A stretch of 64,000 bases of DNA from assembly GCA_000403215.2 (NCBI GenBank), contig KE159549.1, forward strand, positions 35,094-99,093, written 5' to 3'. Shown piece by piece: positions 49,829-61,092 of this stretch. Source of the stretch: Lachnospiraceae bacterium A4 (GTDB lineage Bacteria > Bacillota > Clostridia > Lachnospirales > Lachnospiraceae). Position 1 is the stretch's first letter. Each line of letters begins with the position of its first letter. Below the pieces are notes generated by a model, which was not told where the DNA came from, made no database searches, and worked only from the letters and a program-made list of their open reading frames with translations. The position numbers were made by a program, and so were the translations under genes.

Positions 49829-50317
49829 ATGGGAGCAATGTCAGCGGAAGCAGTTGAAGCAAGAAAGGCTTATCAGAGGGAGTACAGGATCAGGAACCGG
49901 GATAAGATTAACAGCCGGAGAAAGAACTGGCGCGCAGAGAACCGGGACAGGGTACGGCAGTACAACCGGGAATACTGGGAGGGCAGGAAAGGCATCAGGG
50001 CATCATGGGAGGATTACGGCATCACACCCGAAAGGCTGCATGAACTGACGGGGATTGTCAGGTCAGAAAAGTATGATTCCATGGTGCTCTCTGCGGCTCG
50101 TAAGGCTGACGAAAGCGCGGCAGGGCATATTATTATGTCTGTAAAGGAAAATGTATCCTATGAAACCCTAGAAGCGAGACAGGCGGCAGGCAAAATTGAG
50201 AGGATTGCTCTCGGACGCAGTGATTTTTATGGGGTGAGGCGGTTGTTCTTCCATTACATTGATATTGCATTGAGTGAGATTCAGGCAGGAAAAAGTGAGG
50301 AGGTAAATAATGGATAA
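49829..50317 (+). CDS. Basic phage protein, long paralogue of the 44814 protein
   Basis: A 162-residue protein. Residues 1-55 (AVEARKAYQREYRIRNRDKINSRRKNWRAENRDRVRQYNREYWEGRKG) repeat the basic motif of the protein at 44814. The added C-terminal part (ASWEDYGITPERLHELTGIVRSEKYDSMVLSAARKADESAAGHIIMSVKENVSYETLEARQAAG...) includes a helical segment seen in phage terminase-adjacent proteins. AGGAGGGATAGGG precedes the ATG. It has its own upstream motif and lies after a terminator, so it is expressed separately. Confidence 0.68.
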   Translation: MGAMSAEAVEARKAYQREYRIRNRDKINSRRKNWRAENRDRVRQYNREYWEGRKGIRASWEDYGITPERLHELTGIVRSEKYDSMVLSAARKADESAAGHIIMSVKENVSYETLEARQAAGKIERIALGRSDFYGVRRLFFHYIDIALSEIQAGKSEEVNNG

Positions 50318-50372
50318 TTTGATTGCTATATCATTAAGCAATATGATTTGTGAATGGATTGAAGCATTTTGA
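50310..50372 (+). CDS. 20-residue peptide overlapping the preceding gene
   Basis: ATG 50310 lies 8 nt after GAGGAGGT and overlaps the end of the 49829 gene by 8 nt. The peptide is MDNLIAISLSNMICEWIEAF, amphipathic with a hydrophobic start. The perfect ribosome binding site and overlap favour translation; function is unknown. It is the last gene before attR. Confidence 0.4.
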   Translation: MDNLIAISLSNMICEWIEAF

Positions 50373-50471
50373 AGTAACGAGAAAAGAGGCACAGTAGTAT
50401 TTTAGGTGCACAGGAGTGTCACCATATCCGATATGATAGTTAGCCTTTTATAACGTTGGGAAAGAACTGTA

Positions 50472-50490
50472 CTAGTGACATGCTAGTGAC
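50472..50490. repeat. Two integrase arm-type sites near attR
   Basis: CTAGTGAC at 50472-50479 and 50483-50490, with the same 11-bp period as the three copies beside attL. Confidence 0.7.
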
Positions 50491-50534
50491 AAAATGGAGC
50501 GAAAAGCCTCAAAAATAGGGGATATTTTCAAGGC

Positions 50535-50560
50535 TTACCTTATGATAACCTTAAATTTGC
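50535..50560. repeat. attR, 26-bp core
   Basis: Identical over 26 bases to attL at 33749-33774, including the ACCTTA-TGATA-ACCTTA pair. Flanking bases differ on both sides, so the repeat length is exact. The 359-nt gap 50373-50731 holds otherwise only the arm sites and the promoter described next. Confidence 0.88.
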
Positions 50561-50591
50561 GTTGGTTTCACGCTGTATTGCGTGTATGTTC

Positions 50592-50620
50592 TTGACGCTG
50601 CCGAAACTGCGTGATACGAT
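50592..50620 (+). promoter_or_regulatory. Promoter of the OmpR-type two-component system
   Basis: TTGACG (50592-50597) and TACGAT (50615-50620) with a 17-nt spacer lie just right of attR. The direct-repeat operator candidate in attR is about 45 bp upstream of the -35 box. Confidence 0.6.
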
Positions 50621-50731
50621 ATCTTCTATATTAACGTGGGCGCCGAAGTGAATTAGGCTAGCGGGCTGACGGACGTATGGCGCGCGCAGGGAAGATGAAT
50701 GTGCAGCGGCTGGAAAAAGGAGTGGTGGCAT

Positions 50732-51427
50732 ATGATGCAGTATGAGTGCAGAATCCTGTTGGTGGACGATGAGACAGAATTGTTACAGATGGTGGGAAAA
50801 TTGCTTGTCAAGGAAGGGTATAAGCATGTAGACCGTGCAGCAGACTGTGGGGAGGCGCTGCGGCAAACGCAGGAAAACGAGTATGAGCTTGTGCTGCTCG
50901 ATGTGATGCTGCCAGACGGAGACGGTTTTACGCTGTTTGAGCAGATCAGAAGGATTAAGGGCAGCAGGCTTCCGGTGATTTTTCTCTCTGCGCGGGATGA
51001 AGACCATGCGCGGTTGAGAGGACTTGGCTTGGGGGCAGATGATTACATCACAAAGCCCTTTCTGCCGGAAGAGCTGCTGCTGCGGGTGAAGGCGGTACTC
51101 AAGCGAACCTACAATCTTGAGGATGAAACGGGTTCAGACCGAATCGGAAAAGCGTTGGTGGACTGGGGGGCAGGGACCATCTGTGTGGACGGAGAGGACT
51201 ATATGCTCACCGCAAAGGAGTTTATGCTGCTCAAAAAGCTGTGTGAAAACAGAGGACGTATTCTTTCCATGAATGTGCTGTGCGATACGCTATGGCCCGA
51301 TGGAAGCTATGGCTATGAAAATTCGCTCATGGTACATATACGGCATCTCAGGGAGAAATTAGAGGATAATCCCTCCAGGCCGGAACACCTTCTGACTGTG
51401 AGGGGATTGGGGTATAAGCTGAAGTAG
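50732..51427 (+). CDS. OmpR/VanR-family response regulator
   Basis: A 231-residue regulator from ATG 50732 (AAAGGAG upstream). The receiver has LLVDDE, phospho-acceptor LVLLDVMLPDG, IFLSARDE and DYITKPF. The C-terminal winged helix reads DYMLTAKEFMLLKKLCENRGRILSMNVLCDTLWPDGSYGYENSLMVHIRHLREKLEDNPSRPEHLLTVRGLGYKLK. This class typically controls lantibiotic-immunity ABC transporters. The transporter of that kind lies on the other side of the prophage, divergent, so it is the likely target. Confidence 0.88.
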   Translation: MMQYECRILLVDDETELLQMVGKLLVKEGYKHVDRAADCGEALRQTQENEYELVLLDVMLPDGDGFTLFEQIRRIKGSRLPVIFLSARDEDHARLRGLGLGADDYITKPFLPEELLLRVKAVLKRTYNLEDETGSDRIGKALVDWGAGTICVDGEDYMLTAKEFMLLKKLCENRGRILSMNVLCDTLWPDGSYGYENSLMVHIRHLREKLEDNPSRPEHLLTVRGLGYKLK

Positions 51428-51470
51428 GCTGGGAAGATGAAGATCAAAAGATTGAAATAAAGAGTTTGGA

Positions 51471-52703
51471 ATGAAAAAAGTAGAGAAACTTGTAAAAATA
51501 CTGCTAATAATGGTTATGATGGTTGCCGCGCTGCTTTTCACAGATTTAGTTGTGCTGGCACTGATGGTTGCACAGACAGACGAAGGGCTCACAACGATAC
51601 CGTTAGAGGAGATTTCGAGGCAGCTTCAGCGGACGGCCGGGGAGGACGACAACGTCCATTACAGCCTGTCAAAGCAGGGAATGGACATTGTTGACCGGTT
51701 TGAGGGATTTGTATTTTTGATGGAGGATACGGGAAACGTGGTGTGGAGTTACCATTTGCCAGAGGAGCTCCCGCTTCACTATACGGTCCGCCAGATCGTT
51801 CAGTTTACGCGTTTTTATCTGGAGGATTATCCCGTATTTACGCGCATTGTGGAGGATGGGGTGCTGGTGGTCGGACTGCCGCGGCAAACAGTCTGGAAGT
51901 ATCAGCTTTATTTTCGGATTGCAACGGTGGAATTGCTTTCGAAAATACTGCCATTGCTGCTTCTTGTGAATGCGGTTCTGCTGCTGCTGGTGCCAGTCAT
52001 ACTCATACGGCGTGATGCACACCGGCGTGAAATGCAGCGCACATCATGGATTGCAGGTGTGTCGCACGATATTCGCACGCCGCTTGCACTGGTGATCGGT
52101 TATGCTGATGAGCTGGCACATATGGCAGAAAGAGACATGGAGATCGCTGCGCGGGCGCAGCGGATTAAGCAGCAGGCGCTCCGCATCAAAACGCTTGTCA
52201 CGAACCTGAATACTTCCAATAAACTTGCCTATGGCATGGGCGTCTGGCATCGGGAAAAGGTATTGCTTCCGGCAATACTCCGCGAGTCTATCTGTGACAT
52301 GCTCAACAGGGATTTTGATGAAAAATATGACATTGATGTCAGAATAGAGGAGACGCTTGAGTCCCTGTATGTCAGCGGAGATGCAGAACTGATTAAGCGC
52401 CTTATAGAAAATTTAATGAACAATGCGGTCGGCCACAATCCACAGGGATGCAGCATCAAAATCAGCCTGACGCAGCAGCACCGGTTTTTATTTCATAAAA
52501 CGGTGCTGGAGGTGTCGGACAACGGCTGCGGTGTCAGCCGGGAACAGCTCCGGGCGTTTCGTTTTGCGCGCCATTCGGACAAGCTGCCGGAACACGGGCT
52601 TGGCGTGCGGCTCGTGCGGCAGATTGCCATGTTTCATCACTGGCATGTGTCCTTTTGCAATAATCCAGAAAACGGGTTTAGCTGCAAAATATTTATACAA
52701 TAG
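51471..52703 (+). CDS. Sensor histidine kinase, two-pass membrane
   Basis: A 410-residue kinase with helices at about residues 8-33 and 155-178 around an extracellular sensor of some 120 residues. The H box is GVSHDIRTPLALVIGYADEL (His near residue 203). The ATPase has IENLMNNAVGHNPQG (N box), DNGCGVSREQL (G1) and HGLGVRLVRQIAMFHHW (G2). It lies 43 nt after the regulator gene. With it and the immunity-type ABC transporter it probably senses a cell-wall-active peptide. Confidence 0.87.
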   Translation: MKKVEKLVKILLIMVMMVAALLFTDLVVLALMVAQTDEGLTTIPLEEISRQLQRTAGEDDNVHYSLSKQGMDIVDRFEGFVFLMEDTGNVVWSYHLPEELPLHYTVRQIVQFTRFYLEDYPVFTRIVEDGVLVVGLPRQTVWKYQLYFRIATVELLSKILPLLLLVNAVLLLLVPVILIRRDAHRREMQRTSWIAGVSHDIRTPLALVIGYADELAHMAERDMEIAARAQRIKQQALRIKTLVTNLNTSNKLAYGMGVWHREKVLLPAILRESICDMLNRDFDEKYDIDVRIEETLESLYVSGDAELIKRLIENLMNNAVGHNPQGCSIKISLTQQHRFLFHKTVLEVSDNGCGVSREQLRAFRFARHSDKLPEHGLGVRLVRQIAMFHHWHVSFCNNPENGFSCKIFIQ

Positions 52704-52888
52704 CAAAAGTGCGTTTTAGAAAGGCTTTCAGTCGGTGTCTTTTTTGCCGGGTATCCTCCTTTATATACAGCGGCTTGAAAGCGCCGCCGTAAAATCAACA
52801 AACAAACACCGCAATTTCTATTAAGACGAAACGCCAAAGCTGTGCTATACTATCTATAAAAAATGACAGGAGAGAGAGGAAAACGCTG

Positions 52889-53278
52889 ATGAATGAAGAA
52901 TCCATGATTGAAAAAATTGTTTCTTATATTGATGAGCATATAGAAGAAGATTTGCCGCTGGATCAGATCGCAAAGGAACTAAACTATTCCAAATTTTATA
53001 TGGCGCGGACTTTTGCAGATCAGACAGGCTGTACGATTTACAAATATATTCAGGGACAGCGGCTGACACAGGCTGCGCGGAAACTTGTAGAAACCCGCAA
53101 ACCGATTGTTGAGATTGCCTATGAGGCGCGGTATAATTCACAGCAGGCATTTACACTGGCATTTGGCAGGTACTATCAGTGTACACCGCAGGCGTATCGC
53201 AGGAAAGGCGTATTTTATCCCAAACAGAACAGTATTACGAATTATATTTACATGATAGGAGGCATGATGGCAGCATGA
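52889..53278 (+). CDS. AraC-family HTH regulator, domain only
   Basis: A 129-residue protein made of a single AraC DNA-binding domain with both HTH motifs: [84 protein letters not shown]. There is no ligand-binding domain. A 20-residue tail ([18 protein letters not shown]) carries AGGAGG for the next gene. Its stop overlaps the ClpP start (ATGA), so both are made together. Confidence 0.85.
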   Translation: MNEESMIEKIVSYIDEHIEEDLPLDQIAKELNYSKFYMARTFADQTGCTIYKYIQGQRLTQAARKLVETRKPIVEIAYEARYNSQQAFTLAFGRYYQCTPQAYRRKGVFYPKQNSITNYIYMIGGMMAA

Positions 53279-53871
53279 GTATGATTCCATATGTGATTGA
53301 GCAGACCAGCAGAGGCGAGCGAAGCTATGATATTTTTTCGCGTCTTTTGTCAGACCGCATTATCTTTCTCGGGGAGGAGGTAAGTAATACCTCGGCAGGT
53401 CTGGTGGTGGCGCAGCTTCTCCACCTTGAGGGAGAGGACCCGGAGAAGGATATACAGCTCTATATCAACAGCCCCGGCGGTTCCGTCACCGCAGGCTTTG
53501 CCATCTATGACACCATGCAGTATATCAAATGTGATGTGTCTACGATTTGTGTCGGGCTTGCGGCTAGTTTTGGCGCATTTTTGCTTGCAGGAGGGGCAAA
53601 GGGCAAGCGGTTTGCACTCTCTAATGCAGAGATTATGATTCACCAGCCCGCGATACACGGAAACGGTATCCAAGGGCAGGCGACCGACATCAAGATTATG
53701 TCCGACCATATGCAGCAAAGCAAACAGCGGCTAAACCGCATTCTTGCAGAAAATACCGGCAGATCCATCGAAGAAATTGCGCTTGCTACGGAGCGCGACA
53801 ACTATCTGTCCGCCGAGGAAGCGCTGCAATTTGGTCTGGTGGACAAGGTGATTGCACAGCGGGTAAAGTAA
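53275..53871 (+). CDS. clpP: ClpP-family serine protease, regulator-coupled paralogue
   Basis: A 198-residue protein beginning at ATG 53275. It has the ClpP fold: [55 protein letters not shown], catalytic Ser in [11 protein letters not shown] (about 98), catalytic His in EIMIHQP (about 123), and [13 protein letters not shown]. The active site reads GLAASFG where housekeeping ClpP usually has GMAASMG. It is coupled to an AraC regulator instead of tig/clpX, so this is probably a second ClpP with a specialised role. It needs a Clp ATPase encoded elsewhere. Confidence 0.85.
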   Translation: MSMIPYVIEQTSRGERSYDIFSRLLSDRIIFLGEEVSNTSAGLVVAQLLHLEGEDPEKDIQLYINSPGGSVTAGFAIYDTMQYIKCDVSTICVGLAASFGAFLLAGGAKGKRFALSNAEIMIHQPAIHGNGIQGQATDIKIMSDHMQQSKQRLNRILAENTGRSIEEIALATERDNYLSAEEALQFGLVDKVIAQRVK

Positions 53872-53910
53872 GGTAATTTTTAATGAGCGCGTTGCAGAAC
53901 ATTGCGGTTA

Positions 53911-53939
53911 GGGGAGAACCTGCGGGACTCCTCTTTTTT
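53911..53939 (+). terminator. Terminator after the ClpP paralogue
   Basis: GGGGAG (53911-53916) pairs with CTCCTC (53928-53933, one G-T pair), followed by TTTTTT. Confidence 0.75.
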
Positions 53940-53977
53940 GGAGTGTGTAGTTGTCAAATACGGCAGAGGAGACGAAG

Positions 53978-55351
53978 ATGAAAGAGAACAACCATAAGGA
54001 ATTAGTCAACAAAAAAGAATTTTACAGAAATCTGGCAAGACTTGCCTTCCCGATCGCGCTTCAGAGCCTGATGCTCGCTTCGGTCGCGGCGGGGGATGCG
54101 CTGATGCTCGGAAAGGTTGCGCAGGATGAGATGACAGCCGTCTCCCTGGCGACGCAAATCCAGTTTGTCCAGAATATGTTCCTCTCCGCGGCGACAGCGG
54201 CGGGCGCCATTCTCGGCGCACAGTACTGGGGAAAAGGGGACAGGCGCACGCTGGAGGATCTGTTTAATCTGATGCTTCGGTTCTGCGGGATTGTGTCGAT
54301 TCTGTTTTTTCTGGCATGTGAGCTGATGCCGGAGCAGCTCATGCATATTTTTGCCAAGGATGAGGCGCTGATTGCAATTGGCAGCGCCTATCTGCGCATC
54401 GCGGGCTGGTCCTACCTGCTCACAGGAGTATCGCAGTGCTATCTGACGACAATGAAAGTGTCAGAGCATATCAAACCGGGCGCCTTGATTAGCTGCTGTG
54501 CGGTGATTCTAAACATTTGTTTGAATGCGGTGTTTATTTTTGGACTGTTTGGCGCGCCGAGAATGCAGGCGAGAGGCGCAGCGCTTGCAACCACGCTCTC
54601 ACGTGTCATTGAGCTGGTGCTCTGCGCGGCAGTGTCGGCGCAGGATGCTTATATCCGCCCGGCGCTCAGACGCTTTATGAGGCAGCCAAAGCAGCTTAAA
54701 ACGGACTTTATCAGGCAGTGTCTGCCGCTCATGGGCGGTTCGCTGTGCTGGGGAATCGGTTTTACATCGTACACAGCGATCATGGGGCATATGGGGACGA
54801 ATGCCGCAGCGGCGAACTCTGTGGCTGCGGTTGTCCGCGATTTGATCTGCTGCATGTGCAACGGCATAGGCAGCGCGGCGGGCATTATGGTCGGCAATGA
54901 GCTGGGGGCAGGGCGTCTTGACCGGGGAAAAGCGTATGGCATAAAGCTCAAGAACATTTCGTATGTGATTGGCTTTCTGTCCACAGCGCTTGTGCTTGCG
55001 GTGACGCCGTTTGTCGTGCGAATGGTGATTTTGACAGACGAGGCAAGAGGATATCTCACCGGAATGATGGTGATTATGGCTGTTTATATGATCGGGCGCT
55101 GCGTCAATACCGTCACGATCAACGGGGTGCTCGACGGCGGCGGGGACACGCTGTTTGACATGTACAGCCTGATAGTGTGTATGTGGTTTATCGCGATTCC
55201 GCTGGCGCTTGCCGGCGCGTTTTGGCTGCACTGGTCGCCCCTTGCGGTCTATGCCTGCACCTGTCTTGACGAGGTGGGAAAAATCCCGTGGGTGATGGCG
55301 CGCTTTCGCAAATACAAGTGGGTGCAGGACCTGACAAGAAGCTCCTTTTGA
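53978..55351 (+). CDS. MATE-family multidrug/sodium efflux protein
   Basis: A 457-residue protein from ATG 53978, after AGAGGAG; the TTG start at 53951 lacks one. It has twelve hydrophobic helices in two similar bundles, beginning YRNLARLAFPIALQSLMLASVAAGDALMLGKVAQDEMTAVSLATQIQFV, the typical MATE helix 1-2 region. The second bundle starts near LPLMGGSLCWGIGFTSYTAIMGHMG. MATE proteins expel cationic drugs in exchange for Na+ or H+. It is monocistronic, with terminators on both sides. Confidence 0.88.
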   Translation: MKENNHKELVNKKEFYRNLARLAFPIALQSLMLASVAAGDALMLGKVAQDEMTAVSLATQIQFVQNMFLSAATAAGAILGAQYWGKGDRRTLEDLFNLMLRFCGIVSILFFLACELMPEQLMHIFAKDEALIAIGSAYLRIAGWSYLLTGVSQCYLTTMKVSEHIKPGALISCCAVILNICLNAVFIFGLFGAPRMQARGAALATTLSRVIELVLCAAVSAQDAYIRPALRRFMRQPKQLKTDFIRQCLPLMGGSLCWGIGFTSYTAIMGHMGTNAAAANSVAAVVRDLICCMCNGIGSAAGIMVGNELGAGRLDRGKAYGIKLKNISYVIGFLSTALVLAVTPFVVRMVILTDEARGYLTGMMVIMAVYMIGRCVNTVTINGVLDGGGDTLFDMYSLIVCMWFIAIPLALAGAFWLHWSPLAVYACTCLDEVGKIPWVMARFRKYKWVQDLTRSSF

Positions 55352-55386
55352 CAACCGATCGCAAGAAATCTGTCATCGCTGTATCA

Positions 55387-55419
55387 AAAATGGCACCGCT
55401 ACAAAAGCGGTGCCATTTT
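55387..55419. terminator. Bidirectional terminator of MATE gene and ATP synthase operon
   Basis: AAAATGGCACCGCT (55387-55400) pairs with AGCGGTGCCATTTT (55406-55419), a 14-bp perfect stem with a 5-nt loop and T-runs in both directions. Confidence 0.9.
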
Positions 55420-55420
55420 G

Positions 55421-55837
55421 CTAATCGACGATCTTTCTTGTGCCCTTTTTCAGGCGGTGCATTGCCCTTGCAAGTGATGCCTGTGACACATGGTACTCCT
55501 GAATACTCTGTTTTTGCTGTAATTGTTCGAGCGCGCGTTCGTATGCCTCGCGGGCGCGCACCTCGTCAATGTCCTCCGGCCGCTCTGCCGTGTCCACAAG
55601 CATTGTCACGCGGTTGTTGGCAATATGCACAAAGCCGATGCCGACAACTGCCGTGTGCCATTCGTCGCTTTGGTCATCTTGAAACCGTATGTCGCCAATT
55701 GTCGTGGCGACTACCATATTCTGATGGCCTGCCATCACTGCAAGCTCTCCGTCGAGCGCGGGTACGACAAGCATTTTGCTTTTTCCATCATAGAACACCT
55801 TGTTGGTCGCCAGTATTTTCAAGTCAAATGTACCCAT
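55421..55837 (-). CDS. atpC: ATP synthase F1 epsilon subunit
   Basis: A 138-residue protein: TFDLKILATNKVFYDGKSKMLVVPALDGELAVMAGHQNMVVATTIGDIRF is the epsilon N-terminal beta-sandwich (in which G-E-L-A-V-M-A-G-H replaces the usual GExGILPxH). A C-terminal helical pair rich in Glu and Arg follows (ERPEDIDEVRAREAYERALEQLQQ). It is the last gene of the operon and couples rotor to F1. GGAGGTTTGAT precedes the ATG. Confidence 0.88.
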   Translation of the reverse strand: MGTFDLKILATNKVFYDGKSKMLVVPALDGELAVMAGHQNMVVATTIGDIRFQDDQSDEWHTAVVGIGFVHIANNRVTMLVDTAERPEDIDEVRAREAYERALEQLQQKQSIQEYHVSQASLARAMHRLKKGTRKIVD

Positions 55838-55871
55838 ATCAAACCTCCATATTTTTACAGACGCCAGAGGC

Positions 55872-58234
<2,363 letters not shown>

Positions 58235-58248
58235 TTTCTGCACCCCCG

Positions 58249-60270
58249 CTACGATTCATAGTTTTTCTTAAATTCAAGCGCCGCATTGACAATCTCCTGA
58301 TTCAGTTCATCGTCCAGCACGCCGGTTGTTTCGAGCTTTCTCATAAGCCCTGAATGCGTTTCTTTCATATATGCAAGCAGCTTCATTTGGAAATCCTTTA
58401 CCTTTTGAATCGGTATGGAGAGCATGATCTTTGCATTTGCCGCGCTGAGCGTAATGACCTGCTCCGCCATGCTGAGCGGGCGGCACAAGGGCTGTTTTAA
58501 CAGTTCCATCAGCACATGACCGTGCAGAAGCTGTTCCTTTGTGGCGCTGTCGAGATCGGAGGCAAACTGCGTGAACACTTCCATCTCACGAAACTGGGCA
58601 AGGTCAATACGGATACTGCCCGCCACTTTTTTCATTGCCTTGGTCTGGGCGGCGCCGCCCACGCGCGACACGGAAAGTCCCACGTTTACAGCCGGACGCA
58701 TTCCAGAGAAGAACAAGTCGCTCTCAAGGAAAATCTGTCCGTCTGTAATGGAGATCACATTGGTAGGAATATATGCGGACACATCGCCCGCCTGCGTTTC
58801 AATGATTGGAAGCGCCGTAATCGAGCCGCCGCCCTTCTCGTCGCTAAGACGCGCCGAACGCTCGAGCAGTCTGGAATGTAAATAAAATACGTCGCCCGGA
58901 TAAGCCTCGCGCCCCGGCGAGCGCTCCAGCAGAAGGGAGAGTGCACGGTACGCAACCGCGTGCTTTGACAAGTCATCATATACAATCAGCACGTCCCTGC
59001 CCTTGTGCATAAAATATTCTGCAAGCGCCGTCCCGGAGTAGGGCGCAATATACTGAAGGGGCGCCGGGTCGCTTGCTGTAGCAGACACAATGACAGTGTA
59101 GTCCATCGCGTCATTGCTTTTCAGGGTGTTTACCAGCTTGGCAATCGTCGATGCCTTCTGCCCGATTGCCACATAAATACAAACCACGTCCTTGCCCTTC
59201 TGGTTCAAAATGGTGTCGATGGCAAGCGATGTTTTTCCCGTCTGGCGGTCGCCGATGATAAGCTCGCGCTGTCCGCGTCCGATCGGAAACATGGAGTCAA
59301 TCGCCAAAATTCCCGTTTCAAGGGGAACACTTACGGATTTTCTGTCAATGATCGTGGGTGCGGGCTGCTCCACAGGCATATAGCCCTCCTCTTTGATGGC
59401 GCCCGCGCCGTCAATCGGTGCGCCGAGCGCGTCAATCACCCTGCCAAGAAAGCCGTCGCCCACTGGAACGCCTGCGCGTTTGCCTGTCCGTGCCGCCCCC
59501 GAGCCTTCGCGGATTTCCACGTCGCGGCCAAACAGGATACAGCCGATTTCGTCGCGCCGGATATCCTGCACCATTCCTTTGACGCCGCAGTCAAAAACGA
59601 TAATCTCGCCATATGCCGCGTGATCAATCCCGTCAATATTGGCAATGCCGTCGCCTACCCAGATCACGGTGCCAATTTCCTTATCCTGTGCTTCCAGCTC
59701 AAAATTCTCGATCTCGGCGCGCAGAATCGAAATAATGTTCTCGGTGCTTGCCGCCGTCTGGACGCCTGCATTAGAGAAGCGTTCCTGAAACTGCTGTAAA
59801 CGTCCTTTGGTACTCCAGTCATAGACCTCGTTTCCCGCCTCGAGGATAAAGCCGCCCCCGATCGAAGTGTCCTCCTCCATCTCAAAGGAAATCTCGCCGC
59901 TGTCCTTGTACTGTTTCTGCACAAACGCTTGAATCCCTTTGAGCTGTGCTGCATCTGGCGCCGTCACATATCTTAATTTTACCGAAAAACCGTCTTTTTT
60001 CTCCGTGGCAGTGTTTCGGCGTTCTTTTAAGATTTCCCCCCAATACTGCATATCGCCATTGTCGCATAATAGTTTTAAGAAATCACGGATTTCACTGGGA
60101 AACACCATGTCAATCACATGATGCTTTTTCTCGAGCGCCACGGCAGGATTTTCGAAATCCTCCTGTATCTGCGGCACTGATTTTAAAATATCCTCCGTGC
60201 GGAATACGATATTTTCCGCGATCCCCAGCTTCCGCATTGTTTTTGCATACTCTGATACCGTATTTATCAC
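58249..60270 (-). CDS. atpHA: ATP synthase delta-alpha fusion subunit
   Basis: One uninterrupted frame of 673 residues. Residues about 1-170 are a delta (OSCP) subunit: [49 protein letters not shown] and [25 protein letters not shown]. Residues about 178-673 are a complete alpha subunit: [34 protein letters not shown]-loop [13 protein letters not shown] (about residue 337, some 167 later than in a normal alpha), and [19 protein letters not shown]. Normally these are two genes. The start is GTG 60270, overlapping the atpF stop (GTGA). The fusion would tie the peripheral stalk cap to one or more alpha subunits. Confidence 0.92.
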   Translation of the reverse strand: MINTVSEYAKTMRKLGIAENIVFRTEDILKSVPQIQEDFENPAVALEKKHHVIDMVFPSEIRDFLKLLCDNGDMQYWGEILKERRNTATEKKDGFSVKLRYVTAPDAAQLKGIQAFVQKQYKDSGEISFEMEEDTSIGGGFILEAGNEVYDWSTKGRLQQFQERFSNAGVQTAASTENIISILRAEIENFELEAQDKEIGTVIWVGDGIANIDGIDHAAYGEIIVFDCGVKGMVQDIRRDEIGCILFGRDVEIREGSGAARTGKRAGVPVGDGFLGRVIDALGAPIDGAGAIKEEGYMPVEQPAPTIIDRKSVSVPLETGILAIDSMFPIGRGQRELIIGDRQTGKTSLAIDTILNQKGKDVVCIYVAIGQKASTIAKLVNTLKSNDAMDYTVIVSATASDPAPLQYIAPYSGTALAEYFMHKGRDVLIVYDDLSKHAVAYRALSLLLERSPGREAYPGDVFYLHSRLLERSARLSDEKGGGSITALPIIETQAGDVSAYIPTNVISITDGQIFLESDLFFSGMRPAVNVGLSVSRVGGAAQTKAMKKVAGSIRIDLAQFREMEVFTQFASDLDSATKEQLLHGHVLMELLKQPLCRPLSMAEQVITLSAANAKIMLSIPIQKVKDFQMKLLAYMKETHSGLMRKLETTGVLDDELNQEIVNAALEFKKNYES

Positions 60271-60752
60271 CGTTGTTCACCCGTCTTTGCTAAAAATTGG
60301 TTATAAAGTTCCCTGTCCGCAGCCTGTCCCTGTCCCGAGGCAACCACGCGCGCCGCGGCTTCCATGACAAGCCCGGCAATCTCTTCCTGTGCCTGCCTGA
60401 TACTGCGTTCCTGCTCGCCCTGTGCCTTTCTCCTGGCGTCGGACACAATTTTCTGAGCCTCCGATTTGGCTTCCGCCACGATTCTTCCATATTCCTCGTC
60501 GGCTTTTTCGCGCGCCTTGCTGACTGCCGCCGCTTTTTCTTCGTCAATTCCCTTCACGCAGGCTTCATACTGCTGTCGCAGCGCACCTGCCTGTGTTTTG
60601 GCTTCCTCTGCCTCTGCATACTGCTTGTCAATCTCCTCCTGCCTTTTTGCCAGTATGTTTTTCACCGGCTTGAACAGGAATTTGCTCAAAATAAAGTAGA
60701 TAATCAGCAGATTAATTACGGTAAAAACAAGATTTATATCCAGTTTTAACAT
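60267..60752 (-). CDS. atpF: ATP synthase Fo b subunit
   Basis: A 161-residue protein: one N-terminal membrane helix ([23 protein letters not shown]), then a long charged helix ([34 protein letters not shown]... [46 protein letters not shown]), the peripheral stalk. GGAGGTACATT precedes the ATG. It should bind the delta part of the fusion protein encoded next. Confidence 0.92.
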   Translation of the reverse strand: MLKLDINLVFTVINLLIIYFILSKFLFKPVKNILAKRQEEIDKQYAEAEEAKTQAGALRQQYEACVKGIDEEKAAAVSKAREKADEEYGRIVAEAKSEAQKIVSDARRKAQGEQERSIRQAQEEIAGLVMEAAARVVASGQGQAADRELYNQFLAKTGEQR

Positions 60753-60770
60753 AATGTACCTCCCAGCCGC

Positions 60771-60992
<222 letters not shown>

Positions 60993-61004
60993 TTACCTCC
61001 ATTC

Positions 61005-61024
61005 CGCCGTAAGGACATACGGCG
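61005..61024 (-). other. Hairpin before the atpE ribosome binding site
   Basis: On the minus strand CGCCGT (61019-61024) pairs with ACGGCG (61005-61010), ending about 8 nt before GGAGG of atpE. Structures at this place raise atpE translation or mRNA stability in other bacteria, which need many c subunits per complex. Confidence 0.45.
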
Positions 61025-61092
61025 TTTTTCATCAAAATATGTTCATTTCATCAATATTCAGTTGTTTTTGTTTTCCTTAGATTAACAAATGT

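Larger units (their letters stand above)
33749..50560. mobile_element. Integrated phage-like element (16.8 kb), apparently defective
   Basis: The element is bounded by identical 26-bp direct repeats. Left to right it holds a broken tyrosine integrase, an insertion sequence, a type I toxin-antitoxin module, a broken dinD, a repressor and divergent small regulators, a primase-loader-like pair, ParB-like and small early genes, terminase subunits, portal and two further genes. Capsid, tail, lysin and holin genes are absent. It is either a decayed prophage or a satellite that uses a helper's capsid. Coordinates are exact if the repeats are the crossover core. Confidence 0.85.

Noticed and set aside
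33749..50560. Integrative conjugative element instead of a phage-like element
   Set aside because: No relaxase, coupling protein or type IV secretion gene is present, while terminase, portal and a repressor switch are phage genes.
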